NCBI RefSeq assembly: GCF_000768695.1
Contig: NZ_AVPL01000027.1
Coordinates: forward strand, 1-45,876
Direction of reading: 5' to 3'
Length of the DNA: 45,876 nucleotides
From: Knoellia aerolata DSM 18566
GTDB taxonomy: Bacteria > Actinomycetota > Actinomycetes > Actinomycetales > Dermatophilaceae
How positions within the stretch are numbered: position 1 is the stretch's first letter; every line of letters starts with the position of its first letter. The notes under the pieces are model-generated. The model was not told the DNA's origin and searched no databases. It was given only the letters and a program-made list of their open reading frames with translations. Below, piece by piece: positions 24,902-32,781 of this stretch. The position numbers and the translations under genes are program-made.

Positions 24902-26035
24902 GTGACCGAGGACTGGGTGATCGACGCGTTCGGGGCTCGGTGGAGCCTCGACACCCGTGCGCTCCCCCGTCCCGAGCGCGACCGGCTCCACGTGCTCTGG
25001 GGCCGCTGCCGCGTCCCGGGCGCCGCGGCCGGCGACGAGGGTGTCCTCCCGTTCCCCGTCTCCACTTCAGACCCGTATGCCGTCTCACGCGCGGTGACGC
25101 TGGCGTCCCTGCGCCGTCGGCGGGGGTCGGCCCTGCTGCTCCACGCCGTCGGGCTCAGCGAGCGCGAGCGGGCCGTCGCCCTCGTCGGCGCCTCGGGCGC
25201 GGGCAAGTCGACGGCGGCGATGGTCCTCGGTCGTCACTTCGGCTACCTCAGCGACGAGACGGTCGCGGTCGAGGCCGACGGTCGCGTGACGCCCTACCCG
25301 AAGCCGGTGTCGGTCGTCACCGACCCGGCGACGCCGTGGGAGAAGCACGAGCTGAGCCCGGACGAGCTGGGGCTGCGCGAGGTGACGGGGACGGCACACC
25401 TCCACGGTCTGGTCGTCCTCGAGCGCGACCCGGCCCACGAGGCGCCCGAGCTCGTCGAGCTGCCGCTCGTCGACGCCCTCCTCGCGACCATCGCCCAGTC
25501 CTCGTCGCTGCCGCTCCTCGAGCGACCGCTGCACCGCCTGGCCGGGCTCGCGAGCGCGTCGGGTGGCCCGTACGTCCTGCGCTACCGCGAGATCGGCGAC
25601 TGCGTCGAGCTCGTGCGCGGCCTGCTCGACGGGACGACGGAGCGTCAGCGGGGCCGCCCCCGCGCGCCATGGACGAGCACCCCCGGCACCCCCTGCACCT
25701 CCCCCGTCCCCAACTCACCAATTCCCCCGTTGCGCACGGACACGCCGGTTCCCAACTCACCAATTCCCCCGTTGCGCACGGACACGCCGGTCATGCGGGC
25801 CCCGTGGGTCGACGCGGTCCACGGGGAGGGCGGAACCCTCGTGCTCGTCGGGGACACGCAGGTCCGGCTCGGCCCGGTCGGGGAGGTCGTGTGGCGGCTC
25901 GCGGACCGGCGGGTGACGGTGTCGGAGGCGACGGCGGCCGTCGTGCGCGCCCTCGGGGCGCACCCGGAGGCGGACCGCCTCGTCGCCGAGGGCGTCGACG
26001 CGATGATCGGCTCCGGGGTGCTGCAGCCGGGCTGA
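24902..26035 (+). CDS. HPr-kinase-like P-loop protein fused to a PqqD-like domain
   Basis: About 377 aa. An N-terminal domain resembles HPr serine kinases seen in peptide-natural-product clusters: Walker A GASGAGKS (96-103), YLSDETVAVEADGRVTPYPK, then HLHGLVVLERD. Residues 308-377 resemble PqqD-type peptide recognition domains (LGPVGEVVWRLADRRVTVSE ... GSGVLQPG). The linker (269-296) is two 14-residue repeats (VPNSPIPPLRTDTP) made by a DNA repeat also present at 42337. No precursor peptide, radical SAM enzyme or cyclase is nearby, so the substrate is unknown. GTG 24902 is chosen because CACGAT lies 7 nt before it; ATG 24893 is an alternative. Confidence 0.75.
   Translation: MTEDWVIDAFGARWSLDTRALPRPERDRLHVLWGRCRVPGAAAGDEGVLPFPVSTSDPYAVSRAVTLASLRRRRGSALLLHAVGLSERERAVALVGASGAGKSTAAMVLGRHFGYLSDETVAVEADGRVTPYPKPVSVVTDPATPWEKHELSPDELGLREVTGTAHLHGLVVLERDPAHEAPELVELPLVDALLATIAQSSSLPLLERPLHRLAGLASASGGPYVLRYREIGDCVELVRGLLDGTTERQRGRPRAPWTSTPGTPCTSPVPNSPIPPLRTDTPVPNSPIPPLRTDTPVMRAPWVDAVHGEGGTLVLVGDTQVRLGPVGEVVWRLADRRVTVSEATAAVVRALGAHPEADRLVAEGVDAMIGSGVLQPG
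25706..25789. repeat. two 42-bp direct repeats inside the kinase-PqqD gene
   Basis: Units at 25706-25747 and 25748-25789 differ by one base (GTC/GTT) and each code for 14 residues in frame. The core CCAATTCCCCCGTTG recurs, inverted, in the hairpin at 42337-42399, where about 38 of 40 bases match. A dispersed repeat family rather than a coding feature. Confidence 0.93.
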
Positions 26036-26090
26036 ACCCCTCACCGGTCGAGGGGGTGTCGCGAGCGCGAACCCGTGCCACCGTGGAGGG

Positions 26091-27620
26091 ATGTTCCGCC
26101 TCATCGGTCTGCTCGGCGGGCTGTCGGGCGCGATGGACCTCGGCACCGGCGCCCCGCTCGACGAGTCGCTCGAGCGCTGTGTCGTCGCGGCACGGGTCGC
26201 CCGCGCTGCCGGCTGCTCCCCCGACGAGGTGCGGGACGCGATGTACGTGTCCCTGCTCGAGCACGTCGGGTGCACCGCCTGGTCGGCCGAGGGCGCCGGC
26301 ACCTTCGGGGACGACATCTCCGTCGTGCGCGCCAGCGTCCTGGCCGACCCCGCCAGACCGTCCGACCTCGTGCGCACCTTCGTCCCCCTGGTGAGCAGCG
26401 CGTCGGGACGCAGTCGACTCGCGGTGCTCGCGACGGCCCTGCGCACCGCCCGGGACCCCACGCCGATGGTGGCGACCTGCGAGGTGGCGGTCGCGGCCGC
26501 GGGGCGGCTCGGCCTCGGCCCGGCGGTCACCCACGGCCTCGGCCACGTGCTCGCGTCCTGGGACGGCTCCGGACACCCCGCCGTCCGCGGGACGGACCTC
26601 CCCCTGGCGACCCGGATCGCTCAGGTGGCGGGGACGGCGGCGCTCTTCACCGGCCTCGCGGGTCCGGCGGCTGCCGTGTCCGAGGTGCGACGACGCGCCG
26701 GCACCCAGCTCGACCCGGACCTCGCCGCCCTCGTCTCCACCGACCTCCTCTCGTTCCGCGGCGATGACGCCCCAAGCACGAGGGACCCGTTGGAGCAGGT
26801 GCTCGACCTCGAGCCCGACCCGGTGCGCCTCGTGGACGCCGCCACCCTGGCCTCGGTGGCGCGCACGTTCGGTGACCTCGCCGACCTCAAGAGCATGTGG
26901 CTGCCCGGGCACTCCGCGGCCGTTGCCGCGCTCGCCGTGGCCGCGGCCCGCGCCGCCGGCCTGGCCGATCCGGAGCGGCTCGGTCTCGCGGGGCACCTCC
27001 ATGACGTGGGCCGGGTGGCGGTCTCCAGCCGCATCTGGTCCAAGCCCGGTCCGCTGTCGGCCAGCGAGCGCGACCAGGCCCGGCTGCACGCCCACCACTC
27101 CGAACGGATCGTGTCCCGGGTGCCCGCGCTCGCCGACGTCGCCGAGGTGATCGGCCGCCACCACGAGCGCTGCGACGGCAGCGGATACCACCGTGGGCTG
27201 CGCGCGCCCGACCTGTCGATCGCGGCGCGGGTCCTCGCCTGCGCTGACGCGTACCGCTCCCTCGTCGAGGAGGCACCGCACCGCGGACCGGTCAGCGCGA
27301 CGGACGCGGCGAGAAGGCTCACCGCGGACGCGCGGTCGGGACGCCTCGACCCGGACGGTGTGGCAGCGGTGCTGCGCGCGGTCGGGGAGGCAGCCCCCGG
27401 CAGGGCCTCTGCGGTCGCCGGCCTCACCGCTCGGCAGCTCGACGTGCTGCGCCTCCTCGCCCGCGGCCTGTCCAACCGCGAGATCGGGACCCGTCTGGGC
27501 ATCTCGCCGCGGACGGCCGAGCACCACGTCCAGGCGATCTACGAACGCATCGGGGCGAGCACCCGCCCGGCCGCTGCCCTGTTCGCGATGGAGCACGGGC
27601 TCCTCGAGCGGAATGGGTAG
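26091..27620 (+). CDS. HD-GYP-like phosphohydrolase with LuxR-type HTH
   Basis: 509 aa. A degenerate first HD-like half (about 25-200, ending WDGSGHP ... LPLATRIAQVAG) is followed by a second, more complete one (about 270-420): HLHDVGRVAV with the HD pair at 304-305, HAHHSERI, and RHHERCDGSGYHRGL. The C-terminus is a LuxR HTH (445-505, LTARQLDVLRLLARGLSNRE). HD-GYP domains cleave c-di-GMP, but here the signature is HDVGR and GYH rather than HDIGK and GYP, so activity may differ. No receiver domain is seen. GGAGGG directly precedes the ATG. Confidence 0.85.
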   Translation: MFRLIGLLGGLSGAMDLGTGAPLDESLERCVVAARVARAAGCSPDEVRDAMYVSLLEHVGCTAWSAEGAGTFGDDISVVRASVLADPARPSDLVRTFVPLVSSASGRSRLAVLATALRTARDPTPMVATCEVAVAAAGRLGLGPAVTHGLGHVLASWDGSGHPAVRGTDLPLATRIAQVAGTAALFTGLAGPAAAVSEVRRRAGTQLDPDLAALVSTDLLSFRGDDAPSTRDPLEQVLDLEPDPVRLVDAATLASVARTFGDLADLKSMWLPGHSAAVAALAVAAARAAGLADPERLGLAGHLHDVGRVAVSSRIWSKPGPLSASERDQARLHAHHSERIVSRVPALADVAEVIGRHHERCDGSGYHRGLRAPDLSIAARVLACADAYRSLVEEAPHRGPVSATDAARRLTADARSGRLDPDGVAAVLRAVGEAAPGRASAVAGLTARQLDVLRLLARGLSNREIGTRLGISPRTAEHHVQAIYERIGASTRPAAALFAMEHGLLERNG

Positions 27621-27663
27621 GTCCACCCATGCGGGCCCGACCCCGCTCCCCGACGCTGGCCCC

Positions 27664-28899
27664 ATGTCCACGACACTCGCGCCTCGCACCCCGCTCGTCA
27701 CCCGCCCCTTCGCGCTGCTCGGGTGTGCCGAGCTCGCGTACTTCACGGCCGAGGGGGTGGCGATCTACACGCTGCCGCTGCACGTCACCGGCCCGCTCGG
27801 GTCGGACACGGCGGGCGCGGGAGTGGCGTTCGGCGCCTTCGCGGTCGCTGCCCTCGTCCTGCGACCCTTCGCCGGACGGCTCTGCGACACCATCGGCCGC
27901 CGGCCGCTCCTCGTCACCGGGGCCGTCCTCGCCGCGCTCACTCTCGCCCTGACCCCGTATGCCGTCGGGCTGGCCCACGTCGTGGCCCTGCGGCTCGTGC
28001 TCGGGGTCGCGGATGCCGCCTTCTTCGTGGCCGCCATCGCCGCCCTGGTCGACCTCGCACCACCGGACCGGCTGGGCGAGGCGCAGAGCTACAACTCGCT
28101 GGGCCTCTACCTCGGCCTGACCCTCGGTCCCCTGCTCGGGGAGGCCACGGTGCGGTCCTGGGGCTTCGACGGCGCCTGGCTGGTCGCCGCCGCCCTCGCC
28201 GGGCTCGCCGGCGCGCTCGTCACCGGTGTCGGGGAGACACTGGCGCCGGCTCCCGGCCCGGACGCGCACGCCGCTCACGGCCCGACGCGGTCCGGGGCGT
28301 CGCCGCGCGGCCGGCTCATCCACCGCCCCTCCGTCCCGATCGGCCTCGCCTTCCTCACCTCGATCGTCGCGATGGGCGGCTTCCTCGCCTTCGCCGCCCT
28401 GCGGGCCACCGAGGTCGGGCTCGCCAACGCCTCCCTTCCGGTCGTCGTCTACGGGGCCGTCGTCGTCCTGTGTCGCCTCACCTTCGCCCGCCTGGTCGAC
28501 CGGGTGACGCCGCTGCTTCTCGGTGCCGCCGCACTCGCCACCATGGCCGCGGGCCTGCTCGTCATCGTGACGACCGGCACCGCGACCGGCCTCGTCGTCG
28601 GTGCGGTCGTCCTGGGCGTCGGGATCTCGTTCAGCACCCCCGCCTTCTTCACGGCGATCTTCGCTGCCGCGGACCCGGCCGACCGCGGGGCCGCCTCCGG
28701 GACGGCAACGGCGTGCATCGACCTCGGCGTGGGGATCGGCCCGGTCGTCCTCGGGTTCGTGGCGCAGTCGGCCGGCATCCCGACCGCGTTCGCGATCTCG
28801 GCGCTCGTCGCCGGGGCGGGCGCAGCGTGGTCGCTCGTCCTCCTCCGGCGGCCAGCCGTTCCCGTGCTGCGGCAGCGGCAGCGGCAGGCGGCGACCTGA
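27664..28899 (+). CDS. MFS transporter
   Basis: 411 aa with about 12 membrane segments in two halves and a charged central loop near residues 195-220. The loop 2-3 motif GRLCDTIGRRPLL is the classic MFS motif A. The family exports drugs or moves metabolites; the substrate is not evident. 43 bp after the HD-GYP gene and on the same strand, so possibly cotranscribed and controlled by it. Confidence 0.88.
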   Translation: MSTTLAPRTPLVTRPFALLGCAELAYFTAEGVAIYTLPLHVTGPLGSDTAGAGVAFGAFAVAALVLRPFAGRLCDTIGRRPLLVTGAVLAALTLALTPYAVGLAHVVALRLVLGVADAAFFVAAIAALVDLAPPDRLGEAQSYNSLGLYLGLTLGPLLGEATVRSWGFDGAWLVAAALAGLAGALVTGVGETLAPAPGPDAHAAHGPTRSGASPRGRLIHRPSVPIGLAFLTSIVAMGGFLAFAALRATEVGLANASLPVVVYGAVVVLCRLTFARLVDRVTPLLLGAAALATMAAGLLVIVTTGTATGLVVGAVVLGVGISFSTPAFFTAIFAAADPADRGAASGTATACIDLGVGIGPVVLGFVAQSAGIPTAFAISALVAGAGAAWSLVLLRRPAVPVLRQRQRQAAT

Positions 28900-28900
28900 G

Positions 28901-29626
28901 TCACCGGGCCGGAAGGATGCAGAGCGCGTTGCCGGAGGGGTCGGTGTAGACCCGCCACGGCAGGTCGCCCCAGTCGTGCTCGAGGACGGCCCCACCGAGG
29001 TCGAGCAGCCGGGCCGCCGCCTCGTCGGGGTCGTCGCCGGCCTCGAGCCGGAGGTCGAGGTGCACCCGGTTCTTCTCCCCGGCCACCGCGGGCCGGCGCT
29101 CGGGGCACAGCTCGAGCAGCGGTCCTCGCCCGCTCGGGTGACGCAGCGCGCCCGGCATCGCGCTGTCGGTCGGGACCCACCCGGACAGCTCGGACCAGAA
29201 GCGGACGTCGCGCTCGACGTCGGAGCTGTCGAGCGGGAGTGACGAGAGCGGCCCGGACACGGCGTACTCGGGCCGGTCCTCCATGACGCAGAACGGGTTG
29301 CCCTCAGGGTCGGCGAGGACGACCCACGGGACGTCACGCTGCCCGATGTCGAGGTGGCGGGCACCGAGCGCGAGGGCCCGCTGCACGACCGCGTCCTGGG
29401 ACTGCGGGTCCCCGCCCTGGACCTCGAGGTGCAGACGCGGGCTCGGCGTGGGCGACGACCCGACGCGCTGGAAGCACACGTCGAGGGTCGGCCCGTCGGG
29501 CACCGACAGCCGCGTCTCGAACGCGTCCGGCTCGTCGACGAGGGTCGCGCACCCGAGCAGCCGCTCCCAGAACCGGCCGAGCCGCTGGGGCTGCTGCGCG
29601 TCCACGACGACGTTCTCGAGGTACAT
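28901..29626 (-). CDS. double glyoxalase-like (VOC) protein
   Basis: 241 aa with two glyoxalase-like modules (about 1-118 and 122-240). Each ends in the same kind of motif, VVLADPEGNPFCVMEDRP and RVYTDPSGNALCILPAR. Function unknown. Start ATG 29626 has GCAGGGGGC upstream. Convergent with the MFS gene with one base between. Confidence 0.87.
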   Translation of the reverse strand: MYLENVVVDAQQPQRLGRFWERLLGCATLVDEPDAFETRLSVPDGPTLDVCFQRVGSSPTPSPRLHLEVQGGDPQSQDAVVQRALALGARHLDIGQRDVPWVVLADPEGNPFCVMEDRPEYAVSGPLSSLPLDSSDVERDVRFWSELSGWVPTDSAMPGALRHPSGRGPLLELCPERRPAVAGEKNRVHLDLRLEAGDDPDEAAARLLDLGGAVLEHDWGDLPWRVYTDPSGNALCILPAR

Positions 29627-29677
29627 GCCCCCTGCCTACCACCGACCGGTGTCAGCGGGCAGGCCTCAGGAGGAGGG

Positions 29678-30070
29678 TCAGCCGGCGGCGTCGTAGGCCG
29701 TGGCGAGCCAGTCGCGGACCGCCCCGTCCACCTCCTCCGGGGCGTTCAGCTCGAGGTGGTGCATCCACGCGTGCGGGCTCGGCTGGACGACCTCCTTCCA
29801 CCGGGGCGAGCCGTCGCGCTGCGGGAGCGAGAGGGAGAGGACGACCGGGACCGTGCTGCGCACGTACTGTCCGGGTCGCCACAGCCACGCGAAGGCGCGT
29901 CGGCGACGGAAGGCGACCTGGCTCCTCGACACGCGCACGGTGTGTGGCCCGAGCTCCTCGACGACCTCGGCGACCGCCGCCGCGATGGACCTCGCCTCCG
30001 GGTGCCCCGCGAAGAAGGCGTCCAGCGCCTCCGCACCGGAGCCATCGCCCGCGCCTGCGCCTGCGGTCAT
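29678..30070 (-). CDS. DUF5655-like protein
   Basis: 130 aa. The segment VEELGPHTVRVSRSQVAFRR and then AFAWLWRP resembles DUF5655, a small uncharacterised domain. The C-terminus HHLELNAPEEVDGAVRDWLA fits. ATG 30070 preceded by TGGAGG is preferred to a longer frame. No functional clue from neighbours. Confidence 0.7.
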   Translation of the reverse strand: MTAGAGAGDGSGAEALDAFFAGHPEARSIAAAVAEVVEELGPHTVRVSRSQVAFRRRRAFAWLWRPGQYVRSTVPVVLSLSLPQRDGSPRWKEVVQPSPHAWMHHLELNAPEEVDGAVRDWLATAYDAAG

Positions 30071-30221
30071 GCCTCCAGCGTCCCACCCCGCCGAGCGGGG
30101 CCGAAGGCGTCGACCAGGCGTCATCCGCCGTTCACCGGCGCGACCGCGTCCGGCACCCGACGGTGCCTAGCGTCCCTCTCGGTCTGCTTCCCCGCCCCTG
30201 ACGCCCGACGAAGGACCCGAC

Positions 30222-32234
30222 GTGACTGCTCCAGCCCGACTGCTCCCGCTGTTCACCCGCTCGCACGAGGGTGGCCGCAGCTCGATGACCTGCCAGTACC
30301 GCTGCGGCAACGCGTGCGACATGGACGTCCCCAACACCTCCGACAACGAGTACTTCGGCGACCTCGTCGCCGCCGGGTTCTCCCGCCGGGCGGCCCTGCG
30401 CGCAGGCGGTGTCGGCGCCGCTCTCGTCGGGCTCACGGCGTGGAGTATGCCGTCCGCTGCCGCCGCCGCTCCGGCCGCCGGCACGCCCGGCAGCCCCGGC
30501 ACAGGCAGCGCGCTCGGCTTCACCGGGATCGCCCCCACCCCGGCCACGACCGACGCGGTCGTCGTGCCCGAGGGTTTCGCGTGGGCTCCGGTCATCTCGT
30601 GGGGCGACCCGCTGTTCGCGGACACCCCGGCCTTCGACTTCGACCACCAGACCCCCGCGGCGCAGCGCGAGCAGGCCGGCTACAACGCCGACTACGTGCA
30701 GTTCAGCCAGGGCGGCGCCGGCGACAACGGCGCCCACCGCGGCCTGCTCTCCTTCAACAACGAGTACACCAACGACGAGCTGATGTTCCGCGGCGTGCGG
30801 TCGTCGGCCGACCTCAGCGACGAGCAGCTCGAGATCGTCCTCGCCGCCCACGGCATCACCATCACCGAGGTCGCCCGCCGCGACGCGAGCTCGCCGTGGC
30901 GCTGGGTGCAGGGCGGCAGGCGCAACCGCCGCATCCACACCGACACCCCGTTCGCCGTCGACGGCCCCGCCGCCGGCTCGCCCCACCTCCGCACGTCGGC
31001 CGACCCGACCGGCACGCGGGTCCTCGGCACCCTCAACAACTGCGCCGGCGGCGAGACCCCGTGGGGCACCTACCTCTCCGGCGAGGAGAACTTCAACCAG
31101 TACTTCCGTGCCACCGGAGCCCCGGACCCCGAGGGCCGCCTTCGGCGCTACGGCATCACCTCGGGCGGCCGCGGCTGGGAGCGCGTCCGGGACCGCTTCT
31201 CCGTCGTCGACGAGCCGAACGAGGTCAACCGCTTCGGCTGGATCGTCGAGGTCGACCCCGAGGACCCCACCTCCACCCCGGTCAAGCACACCGCCCTCGG
31301 CCGCTTCAAGCACGAGGGGGCCACGGTCGCGCTGACCGCGGACGGGCGCGTCGCGGCATACATGGGAGACGACGAGCGGTTCGACTACCTCTACAAGTTC
31401 GTCTCCGCGAACACCTACCGCGAGGGCGACCGGGCGCACAACCTCACGCTCCTCTCCGAGGGAGACCTCTACGTCGCGAAGCTCAACGGCGACGGGGCCG
31501 CGGACGGTGAGTACGACGGTGGCGGCGAGTGGATCCCGCTCGTCGTCGACGGCGTCTCGCAGGTGCCCGGGTACACCGTCGAGGAGGTCCTCATCTGGAC
31601 GCGCCTCGCCGCGGACAAGGTGGGCCCGACGAAGATGGACCGCCCCGAGGACGTCCAGCCCAACCCGGTCAACGGCCGCATCTACGCGGCGATGACGAAC
31701 AACACTGCACGGACGCCCGCGCAGATCGACGAGGCCAACCCGCGTGCGGCCAACAAGCACGGCCACGTCACCGAGCTCACCGAGACCGGCGGCGACCACG
31801 GCGCGCTGACCTTCACCTGGAGGATCGTCCTCGTCGCGGGCGTCCCCAGCGACCCGCAGACGTACTTCAACGGCTACGACAAGTCCGAGGTCAGCCCGAT
31901 CAGCTGCCCCGACAACATCGCCTTCGACCAGGCCGGCAACCTGTGGATCTCCACGGACGGGATGCCGGGCACGCTCAACCACTGCGACGCGCTCTACATC
32001 ATGCCGCTCGAGGGCGTGGAGAAGGGGAGGCTGCAGCAGTTCCTCTCGGTGCCGGTCGGGGCGGAGACGTGTGGCCCGGTCATCCTCGGTCCCGACTCGG
32101 TCCTCGTGGCCGTGCAGCACCCGGGGGAGGTGTCCGGCGCGTCCCCGGAGAACGTCGTCTCGCAGTTCCCCTACCGCGGCGACGGCCAGCCGCGCCCGTC
32201 GGTGATCCACGCCTACCGCCGCCACGGCCGCTGA
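30222..32234 (+). CDS. phoX: PhoX family phosphatase, Tat-exported
   Basis: 670 aa of the PhoX/DUF839 beta-propeller family, Ca/Fe-dependent alkaline phosphatases outside the cell. A Tat-type signal has SRRAALRAGG (54-63) followed by a hydrophobic stretch and AAAAP. Conserved blocks include HRGLLSFNNEYTNDELMF, NNCAGGETPWGTYLSGEENF, FGWIVEVDPED, ALGRFKHEGA and MTNNT. The N-terminal extension before the Tat motif holds Cys24-x3-Cys28-x3-Cys32. GTG 30222 has AAGGAC upstream; TAGCGT at 30167 may be the -10. A phosphate-scavenging role is expected, but no Pho box was identified. Confidence 0.9.
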   Translation: MTAPARLLPLFTRSHEGGRSSMTCQYRCGNACDMDVPNTSDNEYFGDLVAAGFSRRAALRAGGVGAALVGLTAWSMPSAAAAAPAAGTPGSPGTGSALGFTGIAPTPATTDAVVVPEGFAWAPVISWGDPLFADTPAFDFDHQTPAAQREQAGYNADYVQFSQGGAGDNGAHRGLLSFNNEYTNDELMFRGVRSSADLSDEQLEIVLAAHGITITEVARRDASSPWRWVQGGRRNRRIHTDTPFAVDGPAAGSPHLRTSADPTGTRVLGTLNNCAGGETPWGTYLSGEENFNQYFRATGAPDPEGRLRRYGITSGGRGWERVRDRFSVVDEPNEVNRFGWIVEVDPEDPTSTPVKHTALGRFKHEGATVALTADGRVAAYMGDDERFDYLYKFVSANTYREGDRAHNLTLLSEGDLYVAKLNGDGAADGEYDGGGEWIPLVVDGVSQVPGYTVEEVLIWTRLAADKVGPTKMDRPEDVQPNPVNGRIYAAMTNNTARTPAQIDEANPRAANKHGHVTELTETGGDHGALTFTWRIVLVAGVPSDPQTYFNGYDKSEVSPISCPDNIAFDQAGNLWISTDGMPGTLNHCDALYIMPLEGVEKGRLQQFLSVPVGAETCGPVILGPDSVLVAVQHPGEVSGASPENVVSQFPYRGDGQPRPSVIHAYRRHGR

Positions 32235-32241
32235 CCCACCA

Positions 32242-32305
32242 CCGACTGATTGCGCATTCCGACCGGCGAGCTCCAGCGAGCTGGTCGGAATGCGCCATCA
32301 GTCGG
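32242..32305. terminator. long hairpin after phoX
   Basis: A 23-bp stem with one mismatch (arms 32242-32264 and 32283-32305) carrying GCGCATTCCGACC and its complement, with AGCT/AGCT pairing inside the loop. It begins 8 nt after the stop. Strong enough to terminate, though without a U tract. Confidence 0.7.
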
Positions 32306-32339
32306 GCCCAAAAGTCGGGCACCTGTCGGCGGGCAGGGC

Positions 32340-32345
32340 TAGCGT
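32340..32345 (+). promoter_or_regulatory. -10 box for VOC gene at 32353, leaderless start
   Basis: TAGCGT, 7 nt before ATG 32353. It favours this start over the ATG at 32359. Confidence 0.5.
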
Positions 32346-32352
32346 CGGAGCC

Positions 32353-32781
32353 ATGGCAATGACACTCAACCCCTACCTCCAGTTCCGCGACGAGGCCCGC
32401 GAGGCCATCGCGTTCTACGCGAGCGTCTTCGGCGGCGAGCCGGAGATCTCGACGTTCGGCCAGTACGGCGACCCGGGCGATGCCGACCCCGACGGCGTCA
32501 TGCACGCGGGCCTCCGGACGCCCGCCGGGTTCACCCTCATGGCGGCGGACACCCCGCCCGGCATGGAGCTCTCCTCCGGGTCGCAGATCACCGTGAGCCT
32601 CTCCGGCGACGACGACGAGCTGCGCACCTACTGGGAGCGCCTCGCCGAGGGCGCCCGGGTGACGGTCCCCCTCGAGAAGCAGATGTGGGGTGACGAGTTC
32701 GGCCAGCTCGTCGACCGCTTCGGGATCGCGTGGATGGTCAACATCGCCGGCTCCGGCGACGACCAGCCGCCGACCGAGTGA
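32353..32781 (+). CDS. PhnB-like VOC family protein
   Basis: 142 aa. LNPYLQFRDEAREAIAFYASVFGG is the standard opening of PhnB/YjdN-type VOC proteins, and GMELSSGSQITVSLSGDDDE and EKQMWGDEFGQLVDRFGIAW complete it. Substrate unknown; many relatives are uncharacterised. Its stop overlaps the candidate GTG of the ligase gene (GTGA). Confidence 0.88.
   Translation: MAMTLNPYLQFRDEAREAIAFYASVFGGEPEISTFGQYGDPGDADPDGVMHAGLRTPAGFTLMAADTPPGMELSSGSQITVSLSGDDDELRTYWERLAEGARVTVPLEKQMWGDEFGQLVDRFGIAWMVNIAGSGDDQPPTE

Noticed and set aside
25706-25789. Tandem repeats as a small CRISPR array
   Set aside because: The two units abut without spacers, are in frame within a gene and have no cas genes nearby.
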